A stretch of DNA of 64,000 nucleotides from positions 3,038,001 through 3,102,000 of the forward strand of contig JACGWO010000003.1 in the NCBI GenBank assembly GCA_034509735.1, read 5' to 3'. The DNA is from Sesamum alatum. Its lineage: Eukaryota > Streptophyta > Magnoliopsida > Lamiales > Pedaliaceae. This document shows positions 1-11,762 of this stretch, in pieces (the first letter of the stretch is position 1; each line of letters starts with the position of its first letter). The notes below the pieces were generated by a model. That model made no database searches. It worked only from the letters and a program-made list of their open reading frames with translations, and had not been told where the DNA came from. The position numbers and the translations under genes are program-made.

Positions 1-2
1 TA

Positions 3-1372
3 GGGTGTAAATGGGTCTACAAACGTAAGCTTGGAGCTGACGGGGAGGTTACAATCTTCAAAGCCAGGCTTGTGGCGAAAGGTTACACTCAACGACCCAG
101 GGTCGATTTTGAGGAAACCTACTCGCTCGTAGCAATGGCCAAGTCCATTCGGATACTGCTTGCCATAGCAGCATGGTATGACTATGAAATATGGCAGATG
201 GACGTGAAAACATCCTTCCTCAACGGTTTCGTAGAGGAAGAGATCTATATGGATCAGCCGGAAGGTTTCACAACTGTTGGAGAAGAGCAGAAGGTCTGCC
301 GTCTCCAAAGGTCCATCTATGGCCTCAAACAAGCTTCCCGAAGCTGGAACATACGTTTTGATGAAGTCATACGAGGATATGATTTCATCAAGAATGAGTC
401 CGATCCTTGTGTATACAAGAAGATCAGTGGGAGCTCAGTTGTGTTTCTGGTGCTTTACGTGGATGACATCTTGCTCATTGGGAATGATGCTAAGATGTTG
501 GGTACCACTAAAGCTTGGTTGTCAACGCAATTCTCCATGAAGGATATGGGCGAGGCATCCTACATCCTTGGCATCAAGATCTACAGGGATAGATCTAGAA
601 GGATGTTAGGAATGGCCCAGTCCTCGTACATTGAGAAAGTCTTGAAGAGATTCAAGATGGAGCACTCAAAACGAGGATTCCTTCCTATAAGGCATGGAAT
701 TAAGTTATCCAAGAAGCAGTCTCCTAAGACTGATGAGGAGCTTAAAAGGATGTTGGACATCCCCTATGCTTCAGCCGTAGGCAGCATACACTATGTTGTT
801 CAGTGCACTAGACCTGATGTGGCTTTCGCTTTGAGCGTAACTAGCCGATATCAGTCGTGTGCCGGGGAGGCACACTGGAGTGCAGTCAAGACTATCCTGA
901 AGTACCTGAAAAGGACTAAGGACATGTTCTTGATCTACGGCGGTGGAGAGTTTGGAAGGCTATAGCTACGCTAGCTTCCAGTCGGATGACGATGATGCCA
1001 AGTCTCAGTATAGTTTTGTATTTAGACTAAATGGTAGTGTGGTTACTTGGAAGAGTTCCAAGCAGGCTACCACGACGGACTCCACCATAGAGTCTGAATA
1101 TATAGCGGCTTTGGAAGCTGCTAAGGACAGTTTGGTTGATGAGCTACATCCAAGGGTTGGGTGTAGTACCTAGCACTGCTAAGCCTGCAGTTATCTTCTA
1201 CGATAACAGCGAGGCGATAGCGCTAGCAAAGGAACGAGATCTCATCACGATCCAAGCATATTCTTAGACGCTACTATCTACTTAGAGAGATGGATAGCAG
1301 GAGTGACGTTCGGTTGGACCGAGTCAGCTCCGCAGAAAACATAGCAGATCGACTTGCTAAGCCCATGTCGCA
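3..1372 (+). pseudogene. Copia pol fragment of element A: reverse transcriptase and RNase H
   Basis: An open frame runs from position 3 to a stop at 963-965. It encodes the copia RT, including the QMDVKTSFLNG segment with the first catalytic Asp (near 195-230) and the YVDD box (near 457-470). Compared with the sister copy in element F, five bases are missing at about 952, so the RNase H part (SDASFQ-like, WKSSKQAT, ESEYIAA) continues in another frame from 943. A second frame break near 1128-1132 ends that frame at 1173. The conserved LAKPMS end is still recognisable near 1345-1372. In a working element this enzyme copies the element RNA into cDNA inside virus-like particles. It is a pseudogene because of the two frame breaks. 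Confidence 0.88.
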
Positions 1373-1445
1373 AGTTTCCCACACTCACCATCTGAATAGG
1401 AGGTTTGAGGTCAATGGGTGATTGGCTTTAGGTCAAGTGGGAGAT

Positions 1446-3665
1446 TGTTGGAATAGGTGACCAGAAAGCCAATAGGTTTGGCAATTTCTAACCTATTCGA
1501 CAACTTGATGTATATGTAATATTATTATGTGATGAATAAGATGAGTGTTCGTCACCAATGGTATCTTCTTTGTTGCGCTCATCTTACATTTCTTAAAACG
1601 GTGTTTAACTTATATCGCAACAAAGCCCACAGACCATGGATAACAACTCGTGCAGTTGGGCCACGCATTGGATGGTGGTCATGAAACCAACTGATTAAGA
1701 GTTGGGTCTGAAACGTTCCAAGTCGAGGACCTCGAGATAGGGCATCGAGAGTCCTATTGAGACTTGCGTCAAGACTCGTGTTCATTAGATGAGTGTCGTG
1801 TTTCATCGGCGACAAGCGTGGGACGCCTACACGATCTTGATGGGTTGGTCGACTGGGGTCGAGCCGACTGGACTGACTCGCGGGGATCATCATATGGAAG
1901 CCTTGGAGGCTTGGTCGATATGATTGGTTTTCCCCAATTCCAATAGGACGGGAGTAATCCTCAGACTTGAGGGATCATGGCAGTCGCGTGCACATGATGG
2001 CTGTATCTTGGATCTGGCGAGAGGTAATCATTCTATAAGATGATTATCATAAGCCTTGTCCAGTGCAGTCGGAATGTGTAGCAAAGACGATGAATTCCAA
2101 GAAGAGGATGCATCCCCTGTCAGTATGTAACAGAGGTATCTCCTATGCACTCGGAGACACGTTCATGTTGTTTCAAGCTGTGGCCACAGTGGTTGGTCGA
2201 ATAGGGAATGGTTTCCTATGTTGATGCAATGAAGCATACGTGGTCTCGAGTATTAAGCATAGATGCCTAATCAAGGATGAGAACCGACGCCAAATTCCAT
2301 ACCCTAGACTAAGGCCGGGAGACGGTAGACGGAAGATCGTACCCGTACGGAATCGGCACCTAAATGTTCATGCCAATTCACCTAGTCTCTAGTGCCATGG
2401 ACCGTTGCTAGACGGCCACCCATGGTAACGGGCCCTTGTGGGACACGGGCCCAAGTCTAGCTGAGGGTGAACCTAAAGGGTCACACACAAATCACCGAGG
2501 AGGCTGAGAGATCAACTTGGAGTCAATCTCGAAGGATAAAATAAGTAATTCAATTACTTAAGGGAAAGTCCATTGGATGGACGGGCCGATATTGTATCGG
2601 GCTTCCGTTTAATCGGTAAATTGGATTCTCGATTAAATATGGAAAGGTGAGATGTTGGATCTTTTAATTGGTTTAAAAAGATCAACGGGAATAATTTAAA
2701 TGGACATTAAATTGGATTTAATGTTGGGTTCGTCGTAATTGGATTACGATAAAACCCGGTCCATTAAATTATACCCGAGAGGAGAAATAATTCCTATTTT
2801 GGAATAGGAAGAAGTTGGATTTCTTCCCTTAATTAAACATGGCCAACATGCTCCCTTGGAGGAAGCAAAATCAGCCATGTTTCATGCTAGGTGGTATGTT
2901 GACTTATCTCTTTTGGAAAGAGACAAATCAACTCCAATCAAGCTCTTCCCTTTTGGTATGATTTGATCATACCATAAATTTTTGTAGGCTTGATTGAAGA
3001 ATTGATGGTGATTGATTGGAATGAATCTAGACATCCTTGGATGAACCTAGACACATTCCAATAATCACATTAATTATGTATATATATTAGAATATACAAC
3101 ACCAAGCATAAGTGATTGATTATTCATCTTTTTCTAGGAAAAATAGAAGACAAAATCCCTCTCCTCTCTCTCAACTCTAGGCCCTCTCTCCCTCTCCTAC
3201 ACTTGTGTTCTTCATTTGATTTTGAATCAAGAAGAAGAACAAAGTAAGTTTAAGAGAGCACTAATTCATAGTGTTCTTTTCTTAAACCGATTCCTTCTTA
3301 AACCCGTTCGTTTCTAGCAAGAAGAACGTGTGTTTCTTCCGGTGTGGTGTGGATCACCTTTGGAGAATCCATATGTTTGGATTTTGTGAGCATTCCGGAG
3401 AAGGAACAACGCTAGTAGCCGGGAGCATACGCTAAACAATCAAAGGTAACGGTTTTACTACGCTTTGATTAATTTAATATACATCTATGCCCTATGCTTT
3501 TAAATATATGTTTCTAATATTTACACATCCTACATCGAACGCTCGGTTGAGCACCCAAGGGTAAATCCCTTGGGATTCGTTTATTTAAATTAGATTTAAA
3601 TATACGCACCTTTTCTCGCTTTCTCGCTTCCGCTCGCGCTCCCGGGCGGATCCGCTTGTCCTTCA
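1446..3665 (+). repeat. 3' LTR of element A (type I LTR, 2220 bp)
   Basis: It starts TGTTGGAATAGG directly after the polypurine tract GTCAAGTGGGAGA and ends CCGCTTGTCCTTCA. Similar termini bound the other 2.2 kb LTRs here, in reverse in D and F. It contains the shared CCATGG core (2379-2432), a CT-rich stretch near 3160-3200 and a GC-rich end with TCTCGCTTCCGCTCGCGCTCC (about 3613-3640). Length agrees with the D (2220 bp), E (2204 bp) and F (2215 bp) LTRs. Confidence 0.9.
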
Positions 3666-3969
3666 AATTTGATCCATAAAATTGCATTTATTTGACAAAG
3701 AATGGCGATTCTTGTTTGCTAGGTTTGGTACATAAACACTTGACACTGTCCCATAATTAGATTATGAGTAATCAAAACAAATGACTCAAATGGATAAAAT
3801 CAAGATAAACTTACAGATTTGTCATCCATGGCTAGGTCAGTTTCCTTTAGTTAAGGATGAGGAAGTTGGAAGATCCAAAGAGTCTAGCAATAGATGATTT
3901 GGATCTGCTAGCTTGCAAATCTTCTCTAAGAAGGAAAAGACTAAAGAGCCATTTTTTTAGACAAAGTGG

Positions 3970-4329
3970 GCTTGCCGATAGCCTATTGGATTGGATCCAA
4001 AAAGGCTTCTATGGATTACTGAAAAAACAGGACCAGAAGAGGGTTCAAAAGTCTAAGAACCTTTGGTAGTTTCGGAGATTTAGACTTGCAGTGGTGAACC
4101 AAATTGGTCACCTTTCGATTAGATCGAGAGGGTGTGTATTTAGTGGAGAGTGCCAATAGCCTATCGGATTGGATCCAAAAGGGATATCTGTAAGGTTACT
4201 GAATACACAAGACAAAAAGACGATTTACAAGTCTAAGAACCTTTGGTAGGTTCGGGGTATTAGACTTGGAGTGGTGAATCAAATTTGTTACCTTTTGATT
4301 AGATCGAGAGGATGTGTATTCAGTCGGAG
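3970..4329 (+). repeat. Diverged tandem duplication of about 180 bp inside element C
   Basis: Two copies lie head to tail, about 3970-4149 and 4150-4329, with an offset of 178-180 bp. Shared anchors include GCCTATTGGATTGGATCC / GCCTATCGGATTGGATCC and AGATCGAGAGG, which recurs exactly 180 bp later. The copies have several substitutions, so the duplication is not recent. It covers the end of the pre-integrase region. Confidence 0.8.
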
Positions 4330-5768
4330 TTCTCGAATATTTGAAATGAGAATGGAATTCTCAATCAGTGAAATTCTTCTTGAAGTGGCCATGGTTGAAT
4401 GGACTTTGATAAGGGAGAAAACAAACCCTATTGGACTTGGTTCGCTCGGTATTTCACTGAAGTTACCTTAGCCCATCTAGACATGGATTTTAAAGTTGCT
4501 AGGTTGAGAAACATGCACTTTCTTAAAGTCATGATCTAGTTGCCATATTGGATATGGTTTGGAAAGCCTGTATCCTACAAAGTTCTTGAGTATGTGGGAT
4601 GATCCTGCATACATCAAGGGACTAGTAGGAAGACAGACTAGACTCAGTGTCTGGTTTGTGCAGGTCTAGTGTAAAATAATGCAAACATCAGGTTATTTCT
4701 CACTAACTATATTCCATTCCTCCTAGGGACGACCAGAATACCTTTGATACCTGATGGGTATAGGTTTCTCGGTCCGACTGGTCAAATGGAGCATAATCCA
4801 AGGACATATGGAGAAGCAATGTTCGACATCGAGATTGGATCAATAGCTTGGAGCCTCGGGATCTGTCTAGAAATTCAAACTGGGTTTGAGATTTCATGTA
4901 ATTGGAATATTCATTTAGACTAACCCGATGTATGACTCGGCCAATAACGAGCATTAAGGTCAGTGGGAGTGTGGTTGTGTTTCGAGTGTTAAGTGTGTAA
5001 CGTCTTATTCATTTGGAATGAAATTAAGATGTTAGGAAATGCTAGAAACACGAGCATTGTTCACGCAATTCTCCATGAAAGGAATTGAATTCCATTCATA
5101 GGGCCAAGTTGTCTAAAATTTTGTCACGATTGAGTAATGAGGAAGCTTAGATATTTTACATCCCCTATGTCTTTGTCGTACGCAGCATGGGTATCTTGTT
5201 CGGTGCACAGGGCCTGATGTTGTATATGCATCGTACATAAAAATGGATATCAAGTGTGTACAAATGAGACAATAGACAGCAGTTGAGAGCAGTCTTTAAG
5301 ACCTGAATAAGGGTTAGAGAAGTGTTCTCGATGCACGGTTTAAGGAGACTTGATTCTGGAAGGCTATGGCGATACTAGTTTCTAGAATTATGTGAATAAT
5401 ATTTAGTCTCAATACCTATGTATGTTCGGACTTAATAGTGAATGTGGTACCTTGGAAGGGTTTCAAGCAGGATACCACGACGTTTCACCATGAAAGTCAA
5501 AATATGACGACTTTGGAAATCGTTTATGAAAAGTGGTTCGGATGAAACTAGTACCCATTTGATGGATGTAGTGCCTAGCACGACCGAGCCAGTAGTTGCC
5601 TTGGAGGTTGACAACTAGGCTATGGCTAAAGCCTTTTGGGCCCGAGATCTCATCACAAGATCAATGAAATCTTAGACAGCCACCATCTGCCAGTAGTGAT
5701 GGTAGGAAGAGGCGAGATACGGTTGGACTGTAGTACCTTGGTAGAAAAAAAGAGTAGACCCGCGAGAC

Positions 5769-5773
5769 TGAGC
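5769..5773. repeat. Left target-site duplication of element B (TGAGC)
   Basis: The five bases before the left LTR are TGAGC, identical to the five bases after the right LTR at 18015-18019. Five-base duplications are the rule for copia integrase. Confidence 0.92.
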
Positions 5774-7762
5774 TGAAAGATTGTGGATCGTCCCGGGGAA
5801 TAGCGCGAATGCGGAAGCGCGGTATAAAATTAAATAACAAATATTTAAACATGCTTTACGTAAATAAAGAATACGTTCAAGGGGTGTTCCCTTGAAGTTC
5901 CCGGGTGTTCGGTGTATCTCATGAATTAAAAGCATACAAGAATCATGGAGACCATAGGATTAAAAATATAAGAGGGACGAAAAATAAATCGGAACCTACC
6001 GATTGTCGTTTTCGTCTTCTAATCGGTACTCGCGTTGTTCCCCGATTTGCACCAAATCTCGTATATGAGACTCTCCAAATTATGAGACACAATCCACCCA
6101 CGTATCTTGTACGTCGTGCTAACGAACGAACAAGTATTTAGGAGAGGATGGATCAATCACACGTTATTATGTTAACGGGATTAATCCTCCAATGTTCAAT
6201 TGTTCCAAGAATAAAAGAACAAGAAAAAATAATTTTCTTAGAGAGACAAGAGAGAGAGGGCGGACGAGAGAGGAGAGGGAGAGAAGAGTGTATGTGTGTG
6301 TATGTGTGTGTTTCAAGATTCATCATCTCTCTCTAATGATGAAGGGCTAGGACTATTTATAAAGTAAGAGTTTAATCCTCTTCAAACTCCAACTCTAGAA
6401 GACTATTTTGACTAGGATTTTGACCTAGTCAAAGTCCTAGTCAAAGTAGTATTTGACCTAGTCAAATTTAATCCTAGACATCCATCTCTCCTTTTAATCT
6501 CAACCATTAATTTAATTTAATGGAATATTAAAAATCTATTTAAATATTCCAAAGGACAATAAATAAATATAATAAATATAAATATTTATTCTAGGCCCAT
6601 TAAATTAATTTTTTAATAAATCTAATTTATTAGATTAATTCCTTTTATCTAATAAAAGGAATTAATTCTCTCCAAGAAAATTAAGGACCCGATTAAATCC
6701 AATTTAATCATTCCATTTCTCCAATATTTAATTCTAAATTAAATACTTAATGTGTGTGGATTGTGTGTGACTCTTTAGGTTCACCTTTCAGCTAGACTTG
6801 GTCGGATTCCTAGAATCTGCCCGTTACCATGGGTGGCCATCTAGCAACGGTCCATGGCACTAGAGACTAGGTGAATATTCGGGGATGAACATTTAGGTTC
6901 TAACAGTACACTCATCCTTCTGTCTTTGGTCTCACCACTTAGGGTCTAGGGCACGGAGAATGCAGGTACCCATTTTTTACCTAAGTGTCGGTCTGTCCTT
7001 ACTAAACGCCGCAAGGGAATCTTTCCCTTCTGTTTAGTTACTGTGGCCACAGATTTTAGGGACAAGACACAGAGCATATGTGAGACTCAACTGTCAATGC
7101 CTTTTGACAGAAGACAGATCCTTTCTTGGAAACTACTGTCACTCTGTACACCAGAGCTGCACTAGACATGGCTTATGACTACTCAAGTGCTTCTTGGCAA
7201 TCTCTCACCATATCTAAGATACAGACCTGATATACAGGTAAACTCAGCAGTTCCTCAAGTCAAAGGACTTGACCTGTACCGTTGAAACCGAGAATACACG
7301 TCATACCTCGCCGACCCTACTCAAGGTCCTCCGTAAGACGGTTCACGCGAGTCACCTCAATCAGCTGCTCCCTAGCAGGCTAACCCACTAACACTACTTA
7401 GATGACCTTCGTCACCCGTCGATGAAATACGACAGCAGATGCTTAGTGCAAGTCTCAAGGGGAATTTCGATACCCATTTTCGAGATTCCTTGGCTTGGAG
7501 ATTTCCGGACTGATTCGGAGGGACTAATTTCATGGACCTACCTCCAAGCGTAGTCCCAGTCCCCGAAATACGTTTTCAGTCCGTGGGCTTTGTTTGCGTA
7601 GTGAACAGATATGTGTAAAGCAGATAAAGTGAACACAAACAAAGTAATGCCAAATGAATTTCACTTCTTTATTCATTAATAATATATCAAATCCTTGAAA
7701 TTGTCTAGACATAGGTTACATTTCGCCTGTCAAGATTGGCTACATGGTCACCTATTCTAACA
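5774..7762 (-). repeat. 3' LTR of element B (type II LTR, 1989 bp)
   Basis: On the plus strand it begins TGAAAGATTGTGGATCG and ends CACCTATTCTAACA, next to the inverted polypurine tract. It carries the shared CCATGG core (6820-6873). A minus-strand TATA-like box (6354-6361) precedes a purine/pyrimidine-rich and TG-rich leader. This type is shorter than the 2.2 kb type I LTR and differs over most of its R/U5 half. Confidence 0.92.
6354..6361 (-). promoter_or_regulatory. Candidate TATA box of the element B LTR promoter
   Basis: The minus strand reads TATAAATA. The stretch downstream on that strand is CT-rich with a TG/CA repeat (about 6240-6315), as expected of a transcribed leader. The same arrangement is seen in the solo LTR at 16032-16039. 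The transcription start is inferred, not shown. Confidence 0.5.
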
Positions 7763-7778
7763 ATCTCCCACTTGACCT
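7763..7778 (-). other. Polypurine tract of element B
   Basis: The minus strand reads GTCAAGTGGGAGATTG directly before the 3' LTR. The same purine tract precedes the LTRs of A, C, D and F. It primes plus-strand DNA synthesis in LTR elements. Confidence 0.8.
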
Positions 7779-7837
7779 CAAACCCAATCGCCCATATGTC
7801 TAATCCCCATCTTCTCAAGATGTTGCGTATGAGCGCT

Positions 7838-9473
7838 CTAAGACATAGGCTTTGCCAGGGAATCAGTTGTGTTGTCTGCTGAGTTGACTCGGTCCATCCG
7901 AACGTCACCTCTTCCTACCATTTCTCTTAGAAGATGGTAGCGTCTAAGAATGTGTTTGGAATGGTGATGAGATCTCGGTTCCTTTGCTTGCGCTATTGCA
8001 CCATTGTTATCACAAAAGATGACAACGGGCTCGGCAATGCTAGGCACCACACCCAACTCTTGGATGTAGTTTCTCATCCAAACCGCTTCCTTGGCAGCTT
8101 CTGAAGCTGCTATGTATTCGGCCTCAGTGGTGGAGTCAGCAGTGGTTGCTTGCTTGGAACTTTTCCAAGCCACTGCTCCTCCATTGAGCCTGAATACATA
8201 ACCCGATTAAGACTTGGCATCATCGTCATCAGACTGGAAGCTAGCGTCGCTAAAGCCTTCTAGGATCAGTTCTCCATTGCCATAGACTAAGAACATTTCC
8301 TTAGTCCTCCTTAGGTACTTAAGGATGCCCTTAACAGCATTCCAATGTGCCTCTTCTGCACAAGACTGATATCTGCTTGTCACGCTCAAAGCGTAAGCAA
8401 TGTCAGGCCTAGTGCAGTGGACCACATATTGGATGCTACCTACGGCAGAAGCATAGGGGATGACTTTCATCCTTTCAAGTTCCTCATCAGTCTGCGGGGA
8501 CTGTTTCTTGGATAACTTGATCCCATGCCTCATGGGAAGGAATCCTCGTTTGGAGTTGTCCATTCGATATCTCTTTAGGACTTTCTCCATATACGAGTTT
8601 TGGGTGAGCCCTAACATCCTTTTAGATCTGTCCCTGACAATCTGGATGCCTAGGATGTAAGAGGCTTCACCCAAGTCCTTCATGGAAAACTGGGTTGACA
8701 ATCATGCTTTTGTGTCACCCAACATTCTAACATCATTACCTATGAGTAGAATGTCATCCACATAAAGCACTAGGAACACTATAGAGCTCTCACTGACCTT
8801 CTTGTATACACAAGGGTCGGATTCATTTTTGATGAAGTCATAGCCTCGTATCACTTCATCAAAGCGAATGTTCCAACTTCGGGATGCTTGTTTGAGGCCA
8901 TAGATGGACTTCTGGAGACGACAAACCTTCTGTTCTTCTCCCTTCCGGCTGATCCATATAGATCTCATAGTTATACCATGCTGCTATGGCGAGAGGGATC
9001 TGAATGGATTTAGTCATGGCTACCAGCGAGTAGGTATCCTCAAAATCGACGCCGGGTCATTGAGTGTACCCTTTAGCTACAAGCCTAGTCTTAAAAGTTG
9101 TGACTTTTCCATCAACGCCAAGTTTGCGCTTGTAGACCTACTTACAGCCAACTGGCTTAACACTTTTCATGGATCTACAAGTCTCCAGACTTGGTTCTCG
9201 CTCATGGAGTCCATTTCGGTTTTAATGGCCTCAAGCCATTTCCCGGAGTCGATGTCAGACATCGCTTCTCCGTATGTCTTAGGGTCGTTATCCAGAAGAC
9301 CGGTCGTATTTAGAAAAGCCATATCTCACTGGAGGTCTGGACTCTCTAGTAGACCTATGGAGGATGGGAACGTCAGTGGTAACTGTGGGCGCTGACTGTA
9401 TAGGAGCTGGCGGTTCAGGCATCGGGGCTGGCTGTTCCTAAGGCTGTCCTACATGCCTAGCATGCTGGACTTC
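7838..9473 (-). pseudogene. Element B pol, 3' part: end of integrase, RT and RNase H, broken
   Basis: Going down the minus strand, decayed RT N-terminal sequence (about 9280-8970) is followed by QASRSWNIRFDEV and YVDDILLIGND (8968-8702). A stop replaces the Trp of KAWLST near 8703. Then come QFSMKDLGEASYILG to DDDDAKS (8701-8207), a stop in place of Gln near 8206, and RNase H (WKSSKQATTADSTTEAEYIAA, FCDNNGAIA, SLAKPMS) to 7838. Beside 8968 an in-frame deletion of 54 bp removes the QMDVKTAFLNG segment and with it the first catalytic Asp of RT. A second deletion of about 14 bp shifts the frame. The RT is therefore inactive even apart from the stops. Confidence 0.88.
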
Positions 9474-11762
9474 TCAAGGTCGGTCAGGCCTTCGGGTATC
9501 TATCCTGAATCCTCTAAGTGAGGAATCCGCGGCTACCTCTGATGACTGGTTTCCATCACTTGATTCCTCAAGGATCAGTTCATCAAGTTGGATATCCTCT
9601 AGAAAGCCTTGCTCCAAGAATACTGCATTCCTTGAAACAAATACCTTTTGTTCCAAGGGGTCATAGAAGTAATAACCCGCAGTTTCTTTAGGATATCCAA
9701 CGAAACTGCATAAGCTGGACCTGGATTCTAGCTTATCTCCCACTAACCTCTTGACGTGTGCGGGGCTACCCCACACTTTCAAGTAGTTGTAAGATGCAGG
9801 CTTGTCGTGCCATATTTCATATGGCGTTTGGGTCAATACACTGGTTGGCGACAAATTTAGCAACTTAGTCGCTATTTCCAATGCATAGCCCCAAAAGGAC
9901 AAGAGCAATTTGGTAAAACTCATCATGGATCGAACCATGTCCAACAGGGTTCGATTCCTCCTTTCAGAGACACCATTCAATTGTGGTGTTCCGGAAAGTG
10001 TCCATTCAGATATTATACCATTTTCTTTTAGATAATTAAGGAACTCGGTACTAAGGTATTCACCACCTCGGTCTGACCGTAGGACTTTAATTTTGCAGTT
10101 GGTTTGGTTCTCCACTTCAAGTCTGAATTGTTTAAACCTCTCAAGAGCTTCAGACTTGTACCTGAACAGGTAAACATAACCATACCGTGAATGATCATCG
10201 ATAAAGGTTATGAAGTAGGAGAACCCACCTCGGGCCTGCGTCCTTAGTGGTCCACATACGTCTGTATGGACCAAGTCCAACAGACCTGTGGCAAGCCTGC
10301 TTTGTCCTACAAAGGGCTTCTTGGTCATTTTCCCTCTTAGACAGGATTCATAGGTTGGTAGCTCACTCAAGTCCCCTACCTCTAGGTTCTTTGAGTCTAT
10401 CAATCTTTTCATCCTATCTTGGGATATGTGACCTAGCCTAGCGTGCCACAGTCGTGCGTTCTCGTTATTATCTATTTTACATTTGTGTTGACCGTTTAGA
10501 ACAAAGTTCGTTTGTTGCAAGATATAGAGCCCATTCTTAAGTGTACCAAGTAGATGAGCAATTCCACACCTCATCAAATAAAAGCAATTTTTATTGATCA
10601 TAAACTCATAACCACTATTGTCTAACAATGGAATGGAAATGATGTTTTTAATCATACTGGGTACATAATAAACTTGCTCTAATTCTATGCTAATACGATC
10701 ACTAACTACTAGAGTGGCGGATCCTACTGCTTCTGCCGAGATGGCCTTGCCATTCCCAAGCTTCAGGATCATATCCCCGCTACCCAGTTTTCTGCTTCTT
10801 TTCAGCACGTGCAAATCATTGCAAATGTGAGCTCCACAGCCGGTATCTAATACCCAAGAGGCAGAATTAGTAACCATATTGACCTCAATCACAAATATAC
10901 CTTGGTTCGAGAAGAGTTTGAGGCACTCCCTCTTCCAATGCCCTTTCTCACGGCAATTGATACATATGTCATATGCCCTCGACTGTTGCTTGGTGACAAC
11001 CTTTCCCTTTCCTTTGCCTTTCCCCTCTTTGGCAATGGGAACACTCTTAGTGTTCGTAGTTGCTTTGATGGCTTGTCCGTTCCCTTTCTTCTTTTTCCAA
11101 TGTCCGGCACCCTTGCCTTTCGTTTTAGAAGTTGAAGCACCTCCAAACAATACCGAAGGCGTGGACTTCTTGGTCGTTGCCTCGTATTGCACCAACATAT
11201 TTATCAACTCATGAATGCCCTTCTCAAGTGCGTTCATGTTGTAGTTGACGATAAATTGGTCGAAGGAGGGTGGGAGTGACTGAAGGATCACATCTATATA
11301 CGTTTCATTATCGAGGCCTGCCTTTAGGTCCTCGAGCTTTTCCACCAGGGTAAGCATTTTAACCCCGTGCTCTTGTACAGAGGATCCTTCTGTCATTTTA
11401 GTTCCAAAGAATGCCTTAGTCACGACATACCCAGTATGCCAGTCCACGACTGCATAGCAATCCTTAAGGCGAGCCATAATGGAAGGGACATCGTCTAGCT
11501 TTTCATACTGCTTCTGAATTTCATTCGTCATCGAAGCAAGTATGACGCTACGGACCTTTCGGTTATCCTTATGCCAAGTCTCGAACGTCACACGTTCTTC
11601 TGGCGTGGATCCTTCCGGTAAGGTCCTAGGGAGAGGCTCGTCCATGACGTAGCCTTGGTTCTCGTAATCTAGGACTATCCTGAGATTGTGCAACCAGTCG
11701 TTGTAATTGGTTCCATTGAATTTGTTGGTCTCAAGAATGGTTGATAAAGGGTTCTTAGAAAT
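9474..11762 (-). CDS. Element B Gag-protease-integrase open frame
   Basis: The longest open frame in the window is 763 codons counted from the position of the lost start. Order: copia Gag (UBN2-like) to about residue 200; Lys/Gly-rich linker; CCHC zinc knuckle CINCREKGHWKREC; aspartic protease active site WVLDTGCGAHICND; pre-integrase (LWHARLGHIS, CLRGK); integrase core with Asp in HTDVCGP, Asp in RSDRGGE and Glu in GVSERRNRT. Gag packages element RNA, the protease matures the polyprotein and the integrase inserts the cDNA. The Gag start that is ATG in the sister element F is ATT here (11762-11760), so the frame lacks its normal start. The frame ends at the integrase tail and RT is broken below. 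Expression is doubtful. Confidence 0.85.
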   Translation of the reverse strand: MSKNPLSTILETNKFNGTNYNDWLHNLRIVLDYENQGYVMDEPLPRTLPEGSTPEERVTFETWHKDNRKVRSVILASMTNEIQKQYEKLDDVPSIMARLKDCYAVVDWHTGYVVTKAFFGTKMTEGSSVQEHGVKMLTLVEKLEDLKAGLDNETYIDVILQSLPPSFDQFIVNYNMNALEKGIHELINMLVQYEATTKKSTPSVLFGGASTSKTKGKGAGHWKKKKGNGQAIKATTNTKSVPIAKEGKGKGKGKVVTKQQSRAYDICINCREKGHWKRECLKLFSNQGIFVIEVNMVTNSASWVLDTGCGAHICNDLHVLKRSRKLGSGDMILKLGNGKAISAEAVGSATLVVSDRISIELEQVYYVPSMIKNIISIPLLDNSGYEFMINKNCFYLMRCGIAHLLGTLKNGLYILQQTNFVLNGQHKCKIDNNENARLWHARLGHISQDRMKRLIDSKNLEVGDLSELPTYESCLRGKMTKKPFVGQSRLATGLLDLVHTDVCGPLRTQARGGFSYFITFIDDHSRYGYVYLFRYKSEALERFKQFRLEVENQTNCKIKVLRSDRGGEYLSTEFLNYLKENGIISEWTLSGTPQLNGVSERRNRTLLDMVRSMMSFTKLLLSFWGYALEIATKLLNLSPTSVLTQTPYEIWHDKPASYNYLKVWGSPAHVKRLVGDKLESRSSLCSFVGYPKETAGYYFYDPLEQKVFVSRNAVFLEQGFLEDIQLDELILEESSDGNQSSEVAADSSLRGFRIDTRRPDRP

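Larger units (their letters stand above)
1..3665 (+). mobile_element. Element A: Ty1/copia LTR retrotransposon, 3' part (left end outside window)
   Basis: The window opens inside the pol gene of a plus-strand copia element. Pol is followed by a polypurine tract (about 1432-1445) and a complete 3' LTR (1446-3665). The domain order RT then RNase H then PPT then LTR fixes the strand. The 5' LTR, gag, protease and integrase lie outside the window, so the target-site duplication cannot be checked; the five bases after the LTR are AATTT. The reading frame is broken, so this copy cannot supply its own proteins. Confidence 0.9.
3666..5773 (+). pseudogene. Element C: strongly decayed copia pol (pre-integrase, integrase, RT and RNase H traces)
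   Basis: No long frame survives, but translated pieces align in order with the pol of the better copies. A pre-integrase piece near 3857-4040 has SLAIDDLDLL and QSGLADSLLDWI, matching SLEIDDLDNLP and QSTLASGLLDLI in F. An integrase trace lies near 4340-4400, YGEAMFDIE near 4808-4835, a TQFSMK-like RT piece near 5060-5085, and RNase H traces near 5350-5560. The pattern is that of an old insertion. Its 3' end is displaced to 18020 by the insertion of element B. Its 5' side is replaced by the LTR of A. Confidence 0.75.

Noticed and set aside
1579..1893. Frame reading MMIPASQSSRLDPSRPTHQD, recurring at about 20310, 32301 and 40310
   Set aside because: It recurs because it lies in the copied LTR, on the antisense strand of U3. 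There is no sign of a protein under selection.
5905..6141. Frame reading MFGVSHELKAYKNHG, also at 14217
   Set aside because: Inside type II LTRs, antisense, and present only because the two LTRs of B are copies.
8904..9395. Plus-strand 163-codon frame opposite element B pol
   Set aside because: Shadow frame antisense to recognisable RT sequence; no domain.
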